This document shows, in pieces, positions 38,110 through 49,496 of a stretch of DNA of 64,000 nucleotides. Both the position numbers and the translations under genes were made by a program. This stretch comes from Citrus sinensis. Taxonomy: Eukaryota > Streptophyta > Magnoliopsida > Sapindales > Rutaceae. Below the pieces are notes generated by a model that saw only the letters and a list, made by a program, of their open reading frames with translations, was not told the origin of the DNA and made no database searches. The stretch lies in NCBI RefSeq assembly GCF_022201045.2, contig NC_068559.1, positions 28,031,501-28,095,500 of the forward strand, written 5' to 3'. Each line of letters opens with the position of its first letter. The stretch's first letter is position 1.

Positions 38110-39400
38110 GTTAATAAATATTATTTAATTTATTGTTTATACTTTATCATCAGGTCAGGTGGCTCGATCAATCATTTATTGAATTTTTAACTAAAAGAAA
38201 TTTGTATGAACTATTAACTTTAGTGCAAGTCACTGCTTTGCCTTTGCGGCTACTAGCAAGCTGGACGGTTATATCAGGAAAGAAAAAGGGAAGGCAGTTA
38301 AATTACACGGGCCCGCCCAACAACCATTTAAATTTGCCTTTATTTTGCTTTGCTTGTTCGATCGTGTGGTTAATCAAATCTTATGATGACTTCAAAGTCG
38401 GAATCGAATTTCCTAAACAGAGTGTCAGTATCCTTCACGCATTAATCCCCCATGTGATATGTTGTTAAAAGTGGTCGTCAAATCAAACGCTTAATCATAT
38501 CTTTACGACTCTTCACTAAACATCTGTTTTGTCCAATTGAATTGCGCCATGTTGACTACTGCTTATTAAACAAATTCAAACTAAAGTGTATCAAAAAGAT
38601 AAAGAAAGATAGATTCCAATGCTAGCTTGAGTGCTGTCTCTATCACAATTTCACCCAGACATAATAAAGTTTCGGAATTCTTTTCGGACAAGAAGAAAGT
38701 TAAACCGTCACACAAAAGCTGTAATTCCAAATAACACGCAAAAACATCAACTCCCACCACAAATCATTGCGCGCGTGCGTCTTCACTCTTATGCTAATAT
38801 CATAAGGCGCTTCGAGATTTTTGTGTTTCGTGTTCATTTCGACAAAAGACAATTATCATATCCGGCTCCTTATTTGGGTTTGGTCTACTCTCATGCGTGT
38901 AAATTAAATTGTTATCATTTTAAAATTATAAATCAAGTATTAATCTCTTTCCTTTCCCTTTTTTTTACCTGTAACAGTAGTATTTTAAAGTACGCTACTA
39001 AAAACCTACCATTATCTAAACCAAAGATAAAGATTACTTTTAAGAAAAAAATATATTAAACAGTTAATAATAAACTAACCCAGAATCAAAGTTTATGGGA
39101 AACTCATCAGTCTAAATTCATAAAAAAAAAATTAATAAATAAATAAATAACTGCGCGTGGCATTTGGCAATCGCTTAAGATGCGTGTGGGATTTTACATA
39201 AAGCAAGCCCGCGATCAAGGGAAGTTTTGTCCAGAAAAGACAGAGATGTATCTTAGATGCTAGATATGCACCCATATACTGTATCTTAATTCATTAATTA
39301 ATTTAACCGGGCGCATTAAGTAGCTAACCTAATTAACTACCCCCCTTGAACAGTTGAGTCCTTTGCAGACTAAAAAGTTAAAGCACTTACCAAATGTTTT
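38110..39400. other. Intergenic DNA, no gene recognised
   Basis: Frames of 111 and 142 codons occur (38133-38468 and 38631-39059) but have no recognisable domain, a Kyte-Doolittle pattern like random AT-rich DNA, and no splice or codon support. Confidence 0.5.
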
Positions 39401-39409
39401 AAAAAGTGC

Positions 39410-39738
39410 TTCCAACTGCCTCCTATCCTTACATTTATAATATTGAGTGTGAGGGTTCGATCCTCTATAAAAATATTTATAAAAGTTATTTATAATCTTT
39501 CTTTAATTATCAAATAATTGAATTGAGTCAGTCTATTCCTCACGAAATGTGAGTAGGGTTTAAAGAATCTTGACAGCGCTTCAGAAGAATACATGACATG
39601 AAGAATGTCTCAATTGTAGAATCTGTTTATAAGTACATGACACGAAAAAAGTCTCAATTGTAGAATCTATTTATAAATATTAATTATAATACCTGATGTA
39701 ATATCAGTAATAGTCCTGTATAACAGTATTAAAAAACA
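39410..39738 (+). mobile_element. tRNA-derived SINE, divergent copy
   Basis: This contains TTATAATATTGAGTGTGAGG followed by B box GGTTCGATCC, then TCACGAAATGTGAGTAGGG and an end reading TGATGTAATATCAGTAATAG then TCCTGTATAAC and an A-rich tail. These match the full-length copy at 58171-58838 in the same order. The A-box end is too diverged to place the 5' border. An internal ~60-bp direct duplication (ATGACAYGAARAAWGTCTCA) begins near 39592 and 39637. Confidence 0.6.
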
Positions 39739-39739
39739 A

Positions 39740-42700
39740 AACTACCTTCTATCTTTGGTGTAAAAGAGAAAAAAGAAAAAGAAAAAAAAAAGAGGACTTC
39801 AAGATCTTCTTGTTTGGTTATAATTTGGTGAAATTACTTTTGGAGACTTCTGAGATTTTATTCATTAATTACAACGAGGGGTTAAAACTATTAGAAATAA
39901 AAGGTTCGCGCTTCTGCTTCATCCATCATTGCGTTATTTGCATTGCTTAATTGGTAATTTTGTATTGTACTACTGCGCAACGAGAGCCGTCCGATTTGAT
40001 CATCATTTGTATTGTTGTTTCCGACAGAGAGATACTGCTTCTTGATTCTTTTATGGATTCTTTTTCCGTCCGTCCTTGTGTGGCTTCTTTTCACCTTGCA
40101 CCATTGATTTTAAATTCAAATTTTGATTCTTTGAAGCTTTAGAATTTACTGCGCTTTTTACGTTTTTAAGTTGGTCTTGCTAAAAAGTTCGGAGACAAAC
40201 AATCAATCACACGCAATTCCCACTTACGACTTTTACTATTTCTTTAAAATATGCTTCTTTAATTTATAATATACTAATAGCCACTCTTTTTTTTATATAT
40301 ATAATTTAAGTTTGGAAATTTGGCCTTCCAGCTTATCACGAGTCGGTGCAAATTAATATACCATTTTTACTCTTCAATTTTTTTTTTCCTTTTAAAAAAT
40401 TAGATAAAAATCGAAACTTTTCCCACCGAACACCAACCCTTATCGTATTATTATTTGAATTTGGGTGATTGCTGCTGTAATACACACTCACGACCAGCGG
40501 ATCTACGTTTAGGATGAAAAATTTTCTTTATATTTATTTTCTCACTTTTTTTTTTTATATATTTGAAATAAAAGTTAGGAATTTTTATCAGTATGATTTT
40601 TTTTTTCTTTTAATTTTGTGTGATCAGGAGCAAATCAAGATTTGGTTGATTAGAACATTAGATAGATATAGATCTATAAAAACTAATGCGTGCCAGATTT
40701 CAATTAAATCAATTTAAGTCCAGGATTCTTGATAAGCCACTCACATAAAACAAGGTAACATCAAAGTTTTTGACATTGTTCCATGTTGATGGCATTAACG
40801 CTGAGGACCACACAATGACAATGACAATGAATTGAAAGTGACCAATATTTTATTTTCAAAGTATTTGTTTTGTATGTGTCATTATACAAATATAAGAATT
40901 GTTTCTATTAACCGATCGTGCCCTTTAATTAATTAAATGTGGGATCTCAATTGAATTTATTGGATTTAATGACTTTTAAAACCTATATATGTTGGGCTCT
41001 ACCGTGTGTAAATTTTAAAATACAATAATAACAAACGACTAGATTTGAATCCAATGACTTTTAATTGAATTTTCTTACTGTAATTAATGTTAAATTGGGA
41101 GATTTTTTTTAATAGAACACACAACTCATGAATGCATGTAATTGTCCATCATCTCATCCAAGTGAATTTTATTGATTATTTCACGTTTTATGTCGTTTTA
41201 GTCACTGGACGTACCACCACTATGACCGTGTATCCATCAGTTGAAAACTTCCAAATTTGAAAAATAGATATTTCGATGACGTTTTAAACAGTATATCTTC
41301 TAATGGCATATGTGACAAATGAAATTAATCTTTAAGCCAATTTCCCATCAAGAATTCAATTCCAATTTGTACATCGAGTGAAAGAGAACAGAACCCCACC
41401 CCCCGCCATGTGCAGATTCTACTGCAATTTTAGATTTCATTGACCATGTGCCGAGGCCCGCCCTTAGCAATATACCTTTGGTTTAGCTACTTTTGGGGTG
41501 TTTTCTGTAAATTGAGTTAATTCAGCTTCAGAACGGCAGGTTTTCACTTCTTTATCACCAGCAACCAAAGCAAATATGGTCCATGCTGCTGCAACGGCGA
41601 CGTTCCCAATTTGTAAATAAAGAACGCGAAAGCGAATTATGAGTAATTGAAATAATTATGATTACAGAGTTTGTAGGTGGGAGGAAATTAAACATAAGAC
41701 CTTAACCCTAATATCATATTCAAAAAAACTACTTGACCCACAAACTTATGTTGATAGTAAGTCCCCAACAATTAAAAGGCAGAGCATAAATTGCACAGTA
41801 TGGTATAGTAAACCTAATTAGTACTTTTGTCGGTGCCCTATATGCTTTGCTTTCACATGTATACTGTGGAGAATGAGACATCACAAAGGTAACAGGCAAA
41901 TTAAATCAATGTGTTTTATTGTTTGCTTGGGAACAATTTCAGATGTTTATGGACCAACATTTAGGTTCTAATTAGGACTTTTGCTTATGAAGTAATTTCA
42001 TTTTCAATGTTCAGTATGCATGGCACAAGTAAATTTAAAGCAAAACTTTGGTTGTGCTGTTTCTGTCTCCTTTAGAAAACTCAATTAATGTGGTTGGCCA
42101 ACAAGCAACTGAAATCAAATGACCGTGTCAAGCAATATTTATGACGTTTGTTATTTTATGTCAGGATGGTTTGCCATATAAGCTGTTACAAACAGCACAA
42201 ATAAAGGATACAATAAAAGGATTTGGTAGTTTTAATTATTCCTCCAGTCCAGTTACCTGCAGGCTATATTGGTCCAATTGTGACACCTCCTTTCCTATTG
42301 TCAATGGCCTGTGATAAGGTTTTGGCTAATGCGTGGTGCAACTTTGCACCGGCACCCGCCCATATCCTGAACAGCTTAGTTTTCAATTTCTTTCAAGCAA
42401 TTTCGTATCCTTACTATATATGTGCATGAATGAATGAAGGGTCTCAATCCTAAAATTATCTCCTAGGAGTTTTTTTTTTTTTTTTTCCAATTTTTTAGCT
42501 CATTAATAAGAAAATGACAATGGCTTGAAAATGGGCAACAGTGCAACCCCTCAGGCCTCTATTGCAAAATTCGGTCGTGTCTTGAATAGGACTTGGATTT
42601 CAAGTTGATTCATGTCTCTGTTTGCAATGTGCAATTGTCTTGGGTAACGGCAACAGTGCACATGATTGTGGGGAAAGGATTGTCACCTAGCATAGCTTTA

Positions 42701-43208
42701 ACAAATATTCGATTAACCAGAGTCAAATCTGAATGGCTATGAAAGTTGGCCCATTGACAAAAAGATTTTTCCCATTTAAAAGGTTGAAGGTGAGCCTCAT
42801 ACTTCAAGGGATTCCAGTTGGTGCAAGATTTCGGTTGGGGTAAATGACAACTGCTAGTATCTTTGATGCCTACCTTTCGTTGCAAATTTGGCCTTTGCCC
42901 TTTCTTTTATTTTTGCTAGGGCTTCAAAGATATTGAGTGGACCCAATGTGACAATCAACTTTTCAACTTGCTGAGTTTAAGGCCCAAATGGTGTTGCGAA
43001 TGATTAGTCTTTTTCGGTCTATAAAAGAGTTTTCGTTTAGTCCTTAAACTTGTAGGATTCTCTACTCTTCAATCCATGTCGCATATCTAATCCTTCATCG
43101 TTCAAAAACGCACTAACGACTTAATCTTGATAATTAGTCAAACTTTTCGGCTTCCACTAGTGGCACAATTATGCAAGATTTGGCAGGACACTTAATATTT
43201 GCACTACA
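39740..43208. other. Intergenic DNA, no gene recognised
   Basis: AT-rich, with several T runs (40380, 40547, 42471). I see no gene, RNA gene or well-bounded repeat. Confidence 0.5.
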
Positions 43209-43218
43209 AACTTTTAAC

Positions 43219-43831
43219 GGGTAATTTTTAAAAACCTCCCCTAAAGTTTGGGCTTGTTGTAAGTAGATGGCGAGAATTTATTTATTTGTAAAAAAACTCC
43301 CTACTATCAGTAAACTTTAACATTAACCGTTAGTTGACTGTACAAAGACAATATTACCCTTAACAACAGTTTGTAGACAGAAATAACTAAAAATAAATAA
43401 AAATTATTGGCGCAAAAAGCACAAACCCTATTTTTTGACAATTTTATCTTTGTCAATTCCAAAGATTTACAATATCATAGATAAAGATTATAACTATTTC
43501 ATTTTCAAGTTTTTTATTTTATTTTTTTTATAGGAACTTTAAGAAAATATTAATAATTTAAAGAAGATTTTTCAAATTTTTAATTTTATTTTTTTTAGGA
43601 ACTTTAAGAAAATATTAATAATTTAAAGAGGGTAAAATAGCCAACAATTTTAATTTTTTTTTAGTTATTTCCGTCTACAAACTGTTGTTAAGGGTAATAT
43701 TATCTTTGCATAGTCAACTAACGGTCAATGTTAAAATTAACTGACGGTAGGGAGTTTTTTATAAATAAACAAATTCTCGCCATCTACTTGCAACAAGCCC
43801 AAACCTCAGGAGAGGTTTTTAAAAATTATCC
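43219..43831. mobile_element. Mutator-type foldback MITE with 9-10-bp target duplication
   Basis: Two ~185-bp inverted arms (left starts GGGTAATTTTTAAAAACC, right complement GGATAATTTTTAAAAACC) share GTTTGGGCTTGTTG, AAGTAGATGGCGAGAATTT and AACAACAGTTTGTAGAC. A direct repeat AACTTTTAAC flanks the element (43209-43218 and 43832-43841). The centre holds a ~60-bp duplicated block (TTTTTTATAGGAACTTTAAG, near 43527 and 43589). Non-coding. Confidence 0.87.
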
Positions 43832-43841
43832 AACTTTTAAC

Positions 43842-44518
43842 CCGTTGCATATTCATATCAATTAAATTCTCAGGAAAAAGCATCAAGGGCAACCTGTCAT
43901 CAAGTACTTTTAAACCTTCATACGGACCCCAACGCCATAGCCACCACAAATACAACCAATACACAGATTGACAGGATATTTTTGGTTTTTGCCTCGGATG
44001 CCTTCATGTTGTGGGCACACCATTTTTTTTTTTCGTGGTTGGGAGTGGAAATTAAAAACTAAAAACTCTGAACGGCTGCTGCTCATGTGCACAGAAAAAG
44101 ATTGGACCAGTGGGGTATTTACAACTACCCAAATAATTGAGAGGGCTTGGCCATAAGACGATGGAAAAATGATTAATACTAGTACCTTTCATTGCGAGTT
44201 TACAAACATGTTGCATGGACTTTGCCCATAAGGTTTTAGACCCAACGGGCTCCCAGTTTGAGCACTTGATGGAAGTTCGACGGATATCCAAATCCTATTA
44301 GCAACCAGGCCCATTAGTCTCAAATCTCAATAAAGCATAGTGGTAACATAAAAATCACAGGTTCAGTTTATGTGTTTTCATCAAACATCAAGCACCAAAA
44401 GAGATGCTATACTGTGGATTTCCAATCACATTCTCCAGAATTCTATTTGGCTAAACCTGAAACTTTCAACCAATCAAGAAACTGAAAATACAGTCATCAT
44501 TCATCAACAGAATCAACA
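43842..44518. other. Region downstream of the RING gene
   Basis: Probably holds the RING 3'-UTR in its last 150-250 bp. No other gene seen. A short tRNA-like pair (TAGTGGTAAC, GGTTCAGTTT at 44338-44370) is noted below as rejected. Confidence 0.4.
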
Positions 44519-46552
44519 TCATCTTCTCATGCTTGGGCCTGCTGTTGTCTTTGCGCAACCTACTACTGGATCAATTGTCTTTCCATTGAACAGCTGCGAG
44601 GAACATGCACCGGTTTTCCTCAACTTTCCAGGAAATTCCTTACTTGAATTACCCTTTAAAGAAAGGTTTTTCTTCACACGATTCCGGTTAAGCAACAACA
44701 CAGTATTACGTGGAGGTACATGCGAAGCCCCTTCGACACAACCGCCGGCCAGTGGACAACCCCAAGGCCTTGACTGACCATTGTCACAAGACTGTCTAAG
44801 CCTAGGAAAACTATTCTTCAGCCTGGAAAACACTTGCTGATCAGGAGAATTTTCCTCCTGCAATCTGAGACAAATAGGACAAGAAGGGTCACTTTTCTGT
44901 GTCTTTGGTGTTGTCTGCTCTAAACATTCTGCATGGAAGACATGACGACATGAAAGAACCCCAACAACTGGCATGTCTCCACTCCTCACAATGCGGCGAG
45001 AACTCCAAGGTGATCTCTGTGAGAGAAATCTTTCACACAATCCACATTTAAAAGTATCCGATGGTACATATGATTGACCAAAACTTTCAGACTCAAATGG
45101 CTCTGAAACATCAGCAAAATCGACGCTGCTGCTGGCACTGCTCCAACGATGGGCCTCCCATTGTGGAGTGGAAGTATCATCTTCTGATAACACAGTAGAT
45201 GCAGAGTCAATAGCCTCTCTGTTAGAAGTTTGGGTAGGAAAGGACAAGGGGTAAATAGGTTTGGACATAAAGGAAAGGCGGCTAGAAAAGTTGCAATGGG
45301 AGGAGATGCAAGATTTGACTTTTGGCTCAGACTCACTGCTGTCTGAGCGTGATGATGTGGAGCCCCTGCTATATGGATTTGCTGAGGTTCCCTGAAAGGA
45401 TTTAAAGCTAATAAGGAATAGATTCCAGGAAAATACTGGTCAGCAAAGTGCAAAGCAAGACAAGAATGCAATACCTCAATTGCAGGTGTAAAAGAAAATT
45501 GCGTTGAAACTGGATCTAACAACGAAAAATATCAACAAAATGTTAATAAAAATTAAAAAAATAAATCAGCAGGATGGGTAACATGAAACTACTGATATTC
45601 TCAAGTTAATCTTTGGCTAAAAAACATGACATTAAATAGCTGAATACTGGGCATTGTGATCAATTTTGAATGAGTACAATCGAAAAAAAGAAGTGACACT
45701 GCTTCTACATGAACCTCCAAAGTTATGGCTCCTAAAATGTCCATGATATACTTTCATTTGAGCTAGTTGATGAGAGCTAGGTTGTTAAAGCTTCACAAGA
45801 TCCATTGAGTATCTATGGAGGTCAAATGACAGGGGGTGAGAACCAAGAAAATGAAGGAAGCATTAAATGAATTAATTCAGCACATCATTTATCTTTGTGA
45901 GGTTCATATCACTAGTTAACAGGCTTTTCATTAACTCTCACTGACCCCAAAACTTATGTAATAGAAATGAAACTTAGTAGTTCTGAGCATGGAGAATCTC
46001 CTCTCTGTCTCTCCCTTCTCCCCGCTTTCTCCACCCCCTAACCCAACCCAAACAAAAAGATGAAAAAAAGAAAAGAAAAAAAGAGGGTCGCAAAGAGAAA
46101 GGCACTTACGACAATTTGAAAAAAGCTCATGATGAAACAATGAGATACTGTTATACAATCTTACCTCTCCTTGTTGGAGTTTCATAACCATCAATGGTGA
46201 TTTCCTGTATAGCTGGAGGGGTCCACTGTGGACCCTGAGAAAGGTCAGAAGAACTACTTAAAAAAAGACCAGCACTATCAGATGCTGAATTCTGATTATT
46301 ATACGGAAGATTGCCTCTCACCCAGCTCTTGCTTTCTTTACTGTTTGATGATGTAGAAGACCCGTAAAAATGAAAACCATCATTTGAACCATACGGAAGC
46401 CCTTCGGATTGGAATCGAAAATCCCATCTTGATGGAGGTGGTGAGAAGCTCGTGTTAGTCTGCCAATAAGGCTCATGTGGTCCCATAGACCAGTCCCTAC
46501 TGGTCGCATTTGAGCCATGTGGCCTTGCAGCCACACAACACAGTGACCCCGT
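44519..46552 (-). CDS. RING-H2-type E3 ubiquitin ligase-like protein with a non-ATG N-terminus
   Basis: Three exons on the minus strand: 46552-46165, 45515-45475 (41 nt) and 45391-44519; the joined frame has 433 codons. The RING domain is C259-x2-C262…C291-x-H293-x2-H296-x2-C299…C314-x2-C317, a C3H2C3 pattern expected to bind two Zn ions and an E2. Flanking regions are Ser-rich and disordered; the C-terminus ends KTTAGPSMRR. The N-terminus reads GSLCCVAARPHGSN…RDWSMGPHEPYW, matching a plant RING family that I recall starting MGSxCCVAAR, yet the codon before GGG TCA is ACG (46552-46550), not ATG. The first in-frame ATG is at 46486, after two out-of-frame ATGs. Either ACG initiates, an upstream exon supplies the start, or the N-terminus is lost. 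The substrate is unknown. Probable 5'-UTR exons lie near 46750-46820 and 47350-47400. Confidence 0.85.
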
Positions 46553-47636
46553 CTTAGCTATTTTCTATAAACCTCAAAATGATAAAATCCCACCTCCCTC
46601 AACCTCAGAAAGTTTTCCAGAGCGGAAAATTTAGAGAATATGAATCAGGAACTTAAATAACACTTCCCAATCACTCATTAATCCACTACAACCGGCATTA
46701 GAGTCAGAACGCTAACTTTACAAATTGAATAACTTAACACAGCGTGTTATCATAGGTCTCAGCCACATTGGACTCTGCAGAATTTCTTCTGAGGAAAGAA
46801 TGTGTTTGAAAATCAATCAACCTGTTAACAAAATAAAATTAATACAATAAGACGCAACATTCAAGACAACTACAAACAATCAACTATACTTCAAAATCTC
46901 CAATAAATGATCAAAAAAGAAACACCATGAACCCCACCATGCAAAAGACCACAGAATTGACGACATACAGAAGAGTTGATGCTAATAATTAAAGAAAAAC
47001 CAGTAATTTAATTCCACACAAGGAAGAAGAAAATCAAGCAAATATTCAGTAATAATAAAAAACCATAAAGCAAACGCAAAGCCTATGATAAGTCAGCTCA
47101 AATATAATCGCCAGCATGAGAGCAGCAAAATTTTCATAATTCTTAAGCAAAAAATTAAAATTTTAACACTATATGACTCAGAATGAGTGCAGCCACCTTC
47201 AGGGCAGGGCACTAAGTGCAGAACTATTCAAGTTCCAGAACCAACAAAAATCCAAAACCCTAGCGAGGTGAAATTACTTAACAGAAATTTGCTCAAAATC
47301 CTAATTAGTATGAAAAAATAACGAATGATTACAGTCAAATAGAGAGAGCTTACAATCACGAGTGAACAGAGCACCATTAAAGGTAATGCTGATGCGTGCG
47401 CAACAACTGAATTAAAGAATGAAAATGCAACCCTAATTTATCGGCGCGAGGGAGATTAATTTAAGCGCTTTGATCTAAAAATAAATAAATTAAAAAAATA
47501 AATTTAAGCGCTTTGTTTCATTTTTGTTATTCGTGTTTTGTAAATTTCTAATATGGTCCTAAAATTTCGAACAGCTTTCAATTACGTCCTTCAATGTAAT
47601 CTCAACTCTCAAGAAGAAAATTAAACCTTACTGTCA

Positions 47637-48362
47637 CTTAGGGACCATAGAGTTTGGTAATACTGTAACTTTTAAAATAATTATTATTAGCTGTATTGTA
47701 GAAAAAAACCAACTGTGAAGAGAATGAGTAAATTGTTTTGTAGATTTTATTTTTAAAATTACTGTGAGTTTTGAAAGTTGTATGGGTATAGGAAAGCAAA
47801 AGACATAATATATGATGAAATTTTCTTGCATATATAAAAATATATACATACAATATTTTTAATTGTGTTTTATACAAATTTTCACTAAAAATAAAATTTA
47901 TACTATATTAATTTTATTTTTTATTTTGCTATCTTAAAACAATTGAGAATTAAAAAATCGACTATAACTTTCATTAAATAACATCATTATTGTATAATCA
48001 AAATAAACAAACCACCCAAATAAATATAAACAACAAATATTATAATAAAATATTCACCAATCAATTGCATTGACTAGACATGAATTTAGTTAAAAGGTAA
48101 CGAAACAAGTATCGATTTTATTTCCAATTTGATAAGAACAATTTTCGGTTTAGGTAATAATTATAAGGATATTTATAGAATTGTATTAAAAGATAAAACT
48201 AATTCTCAAATTAGATTTTAAAAAGCTACTCCTCTACTTTCAAAATATACTTAAAAGTGATTGATTTTGATAAAAGTAATTTTAATTTTTTTAACTAAAA
48301 ATTAAAGTTAGGTTTTAGATTCTTTAAATCACTTTTAAGTCTTTTAAAATAATCCTAAAAGT
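47637..48362. repeat. Degenerate AT-rich repeat, copy 2
   Basis: Begins CTTAGGGACCATAGAGTTTG and TTTTAAAATAATTATTATTAGC, then GAAGAGAATGA and ATTTTTAAAATTACTGTGAG, and ends near CTTTTAAGTCTTTTAAAATA. Block order matches the stretch at 19249-19880, so the two look like diverged members of one family. Confidence 0.35.
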
Positions 48363-48836
48363 CCTTTACTAATTATTACTAAAATTTTACCAAAATAGTG
48401 TATGATTTAAAAGTTTATTTGTATTAACTTTAGTTAATATTTTGCTAAATTCGAGTTTGTGTATTTTCTAATGGTTTTTAAGGCATCAGAAGGATGTAAA
48501 TGCAAAATTATGGTATCTTATGATGTAGAAAATTAAATTTGCAATATAATCATTGAACGGTATTAAATTGGCTAATCATGATGAAGACATCATGTAATTG
48601 ACTCACACTAATCATACGTAAATCCATTACAAGTCTCTTTGGACGTATCCAAAAGATGCTCGTACAATAATAAAATCAAATTTTAAAATATATCATATGC
48701 TCTCATCTGGACTCATAACAAGCAGCCGTGACTATTGACAAAAGTTTAGTTGAAATGTTCTCTCGAGTACCAGAAAGCCCTGCCTTTTTTAAATCGATCC
48801 CTTTCTTTAGATTTTAATCACCAGCTGTCAATAAAG

Positions 48837-48920
<84 letters not shown>
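48837..48920. repeat. (ATT)~28 microsatellite
   Basis: An uninterrupted trinucleotide run, the longest in the window; one frame reads as poly-Tyr and is not a gene. Confidence 0.95.
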
Positions 48921-48923
<3 letters not shown>

Positions 48924-49496
48924 ATAAAAGACTCACCCAACAACATATAGACACATAGCGTTGTCATTTTAAGTAACGAAAAATTGTTTGGAGCCACAGT
49001 CTATAATAAAAGTTGGCTGAATGTTCAGTATTATTTATCTAGTGATTATAAAGTGTTTATTTAATTTTATAATTTTTTAAAATTTTAGTATTATTTTGAA
49101 TAAAAATTTTAGAAATTAAATAAATTATTTTACTTTTACTAATAAAAATTTAAATTTTAAATTTTTATAAATAGAGGTCATAGGATTTTTTTTAAAAAAA
49201 TTAAATTATCTAAAATACCTTTAATTTATCTCACAATCTTATTTTATTTCTTTTATAGCATAACTTTATAAAACTTATTTATTAAAATAATTTTACAATT
49301 TTCAATAAAACTCCTATTAACAATCAAACAACTCAAATATATATATATAGATAGATAAATTTCTGTTTAAAGAATTCTATTTGAAAAACTATACTAAATA
49401 GAACTTGGTACTAAGATAGCAGAATTTAATTAATTTATAGCTTCATTGAGTTTTATTATTATTATTTAGTTAAAAGAAACAAAATTTATTACTTTA

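Larger units (their letters stand above)
46560..49490. other. RING leader region and intergenic DNA
   Basis: 46560-47400 probably contains the non-coding first exons and introns of the RING gene (minus-strand donor GATT|GTAAGC near 47353; acceptor AACAG near 46821). From 47460 the DNA is AT-rich, with a degenerate repeat at 47637-48362 and a long ATT microsatellite. The methyltransferase 3'-UTR should occupy the end. Confidence 0.45.

Noticed and set aside
38631-39059. 142-codon frame
   Set aside because: No domain, no splice partners, AT-driven composition; overlaps no known family.
44338-44370. tRNA-like A and B box motifs (TAGTGGTAAC, GGTTCAGTTT)
   Set aside because: Too close together, no acceptor stem and no SINE body or tail; chance match or a short relic.
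44370-44777. Plus-strand frame of 135 codons
   Set aside because: Mostly antisense to the RING last exon, with no recognisable domain.
48750-48950. Frame with a long poly-Tyr run
   Set aside because: It translates the ATT microsatellite.
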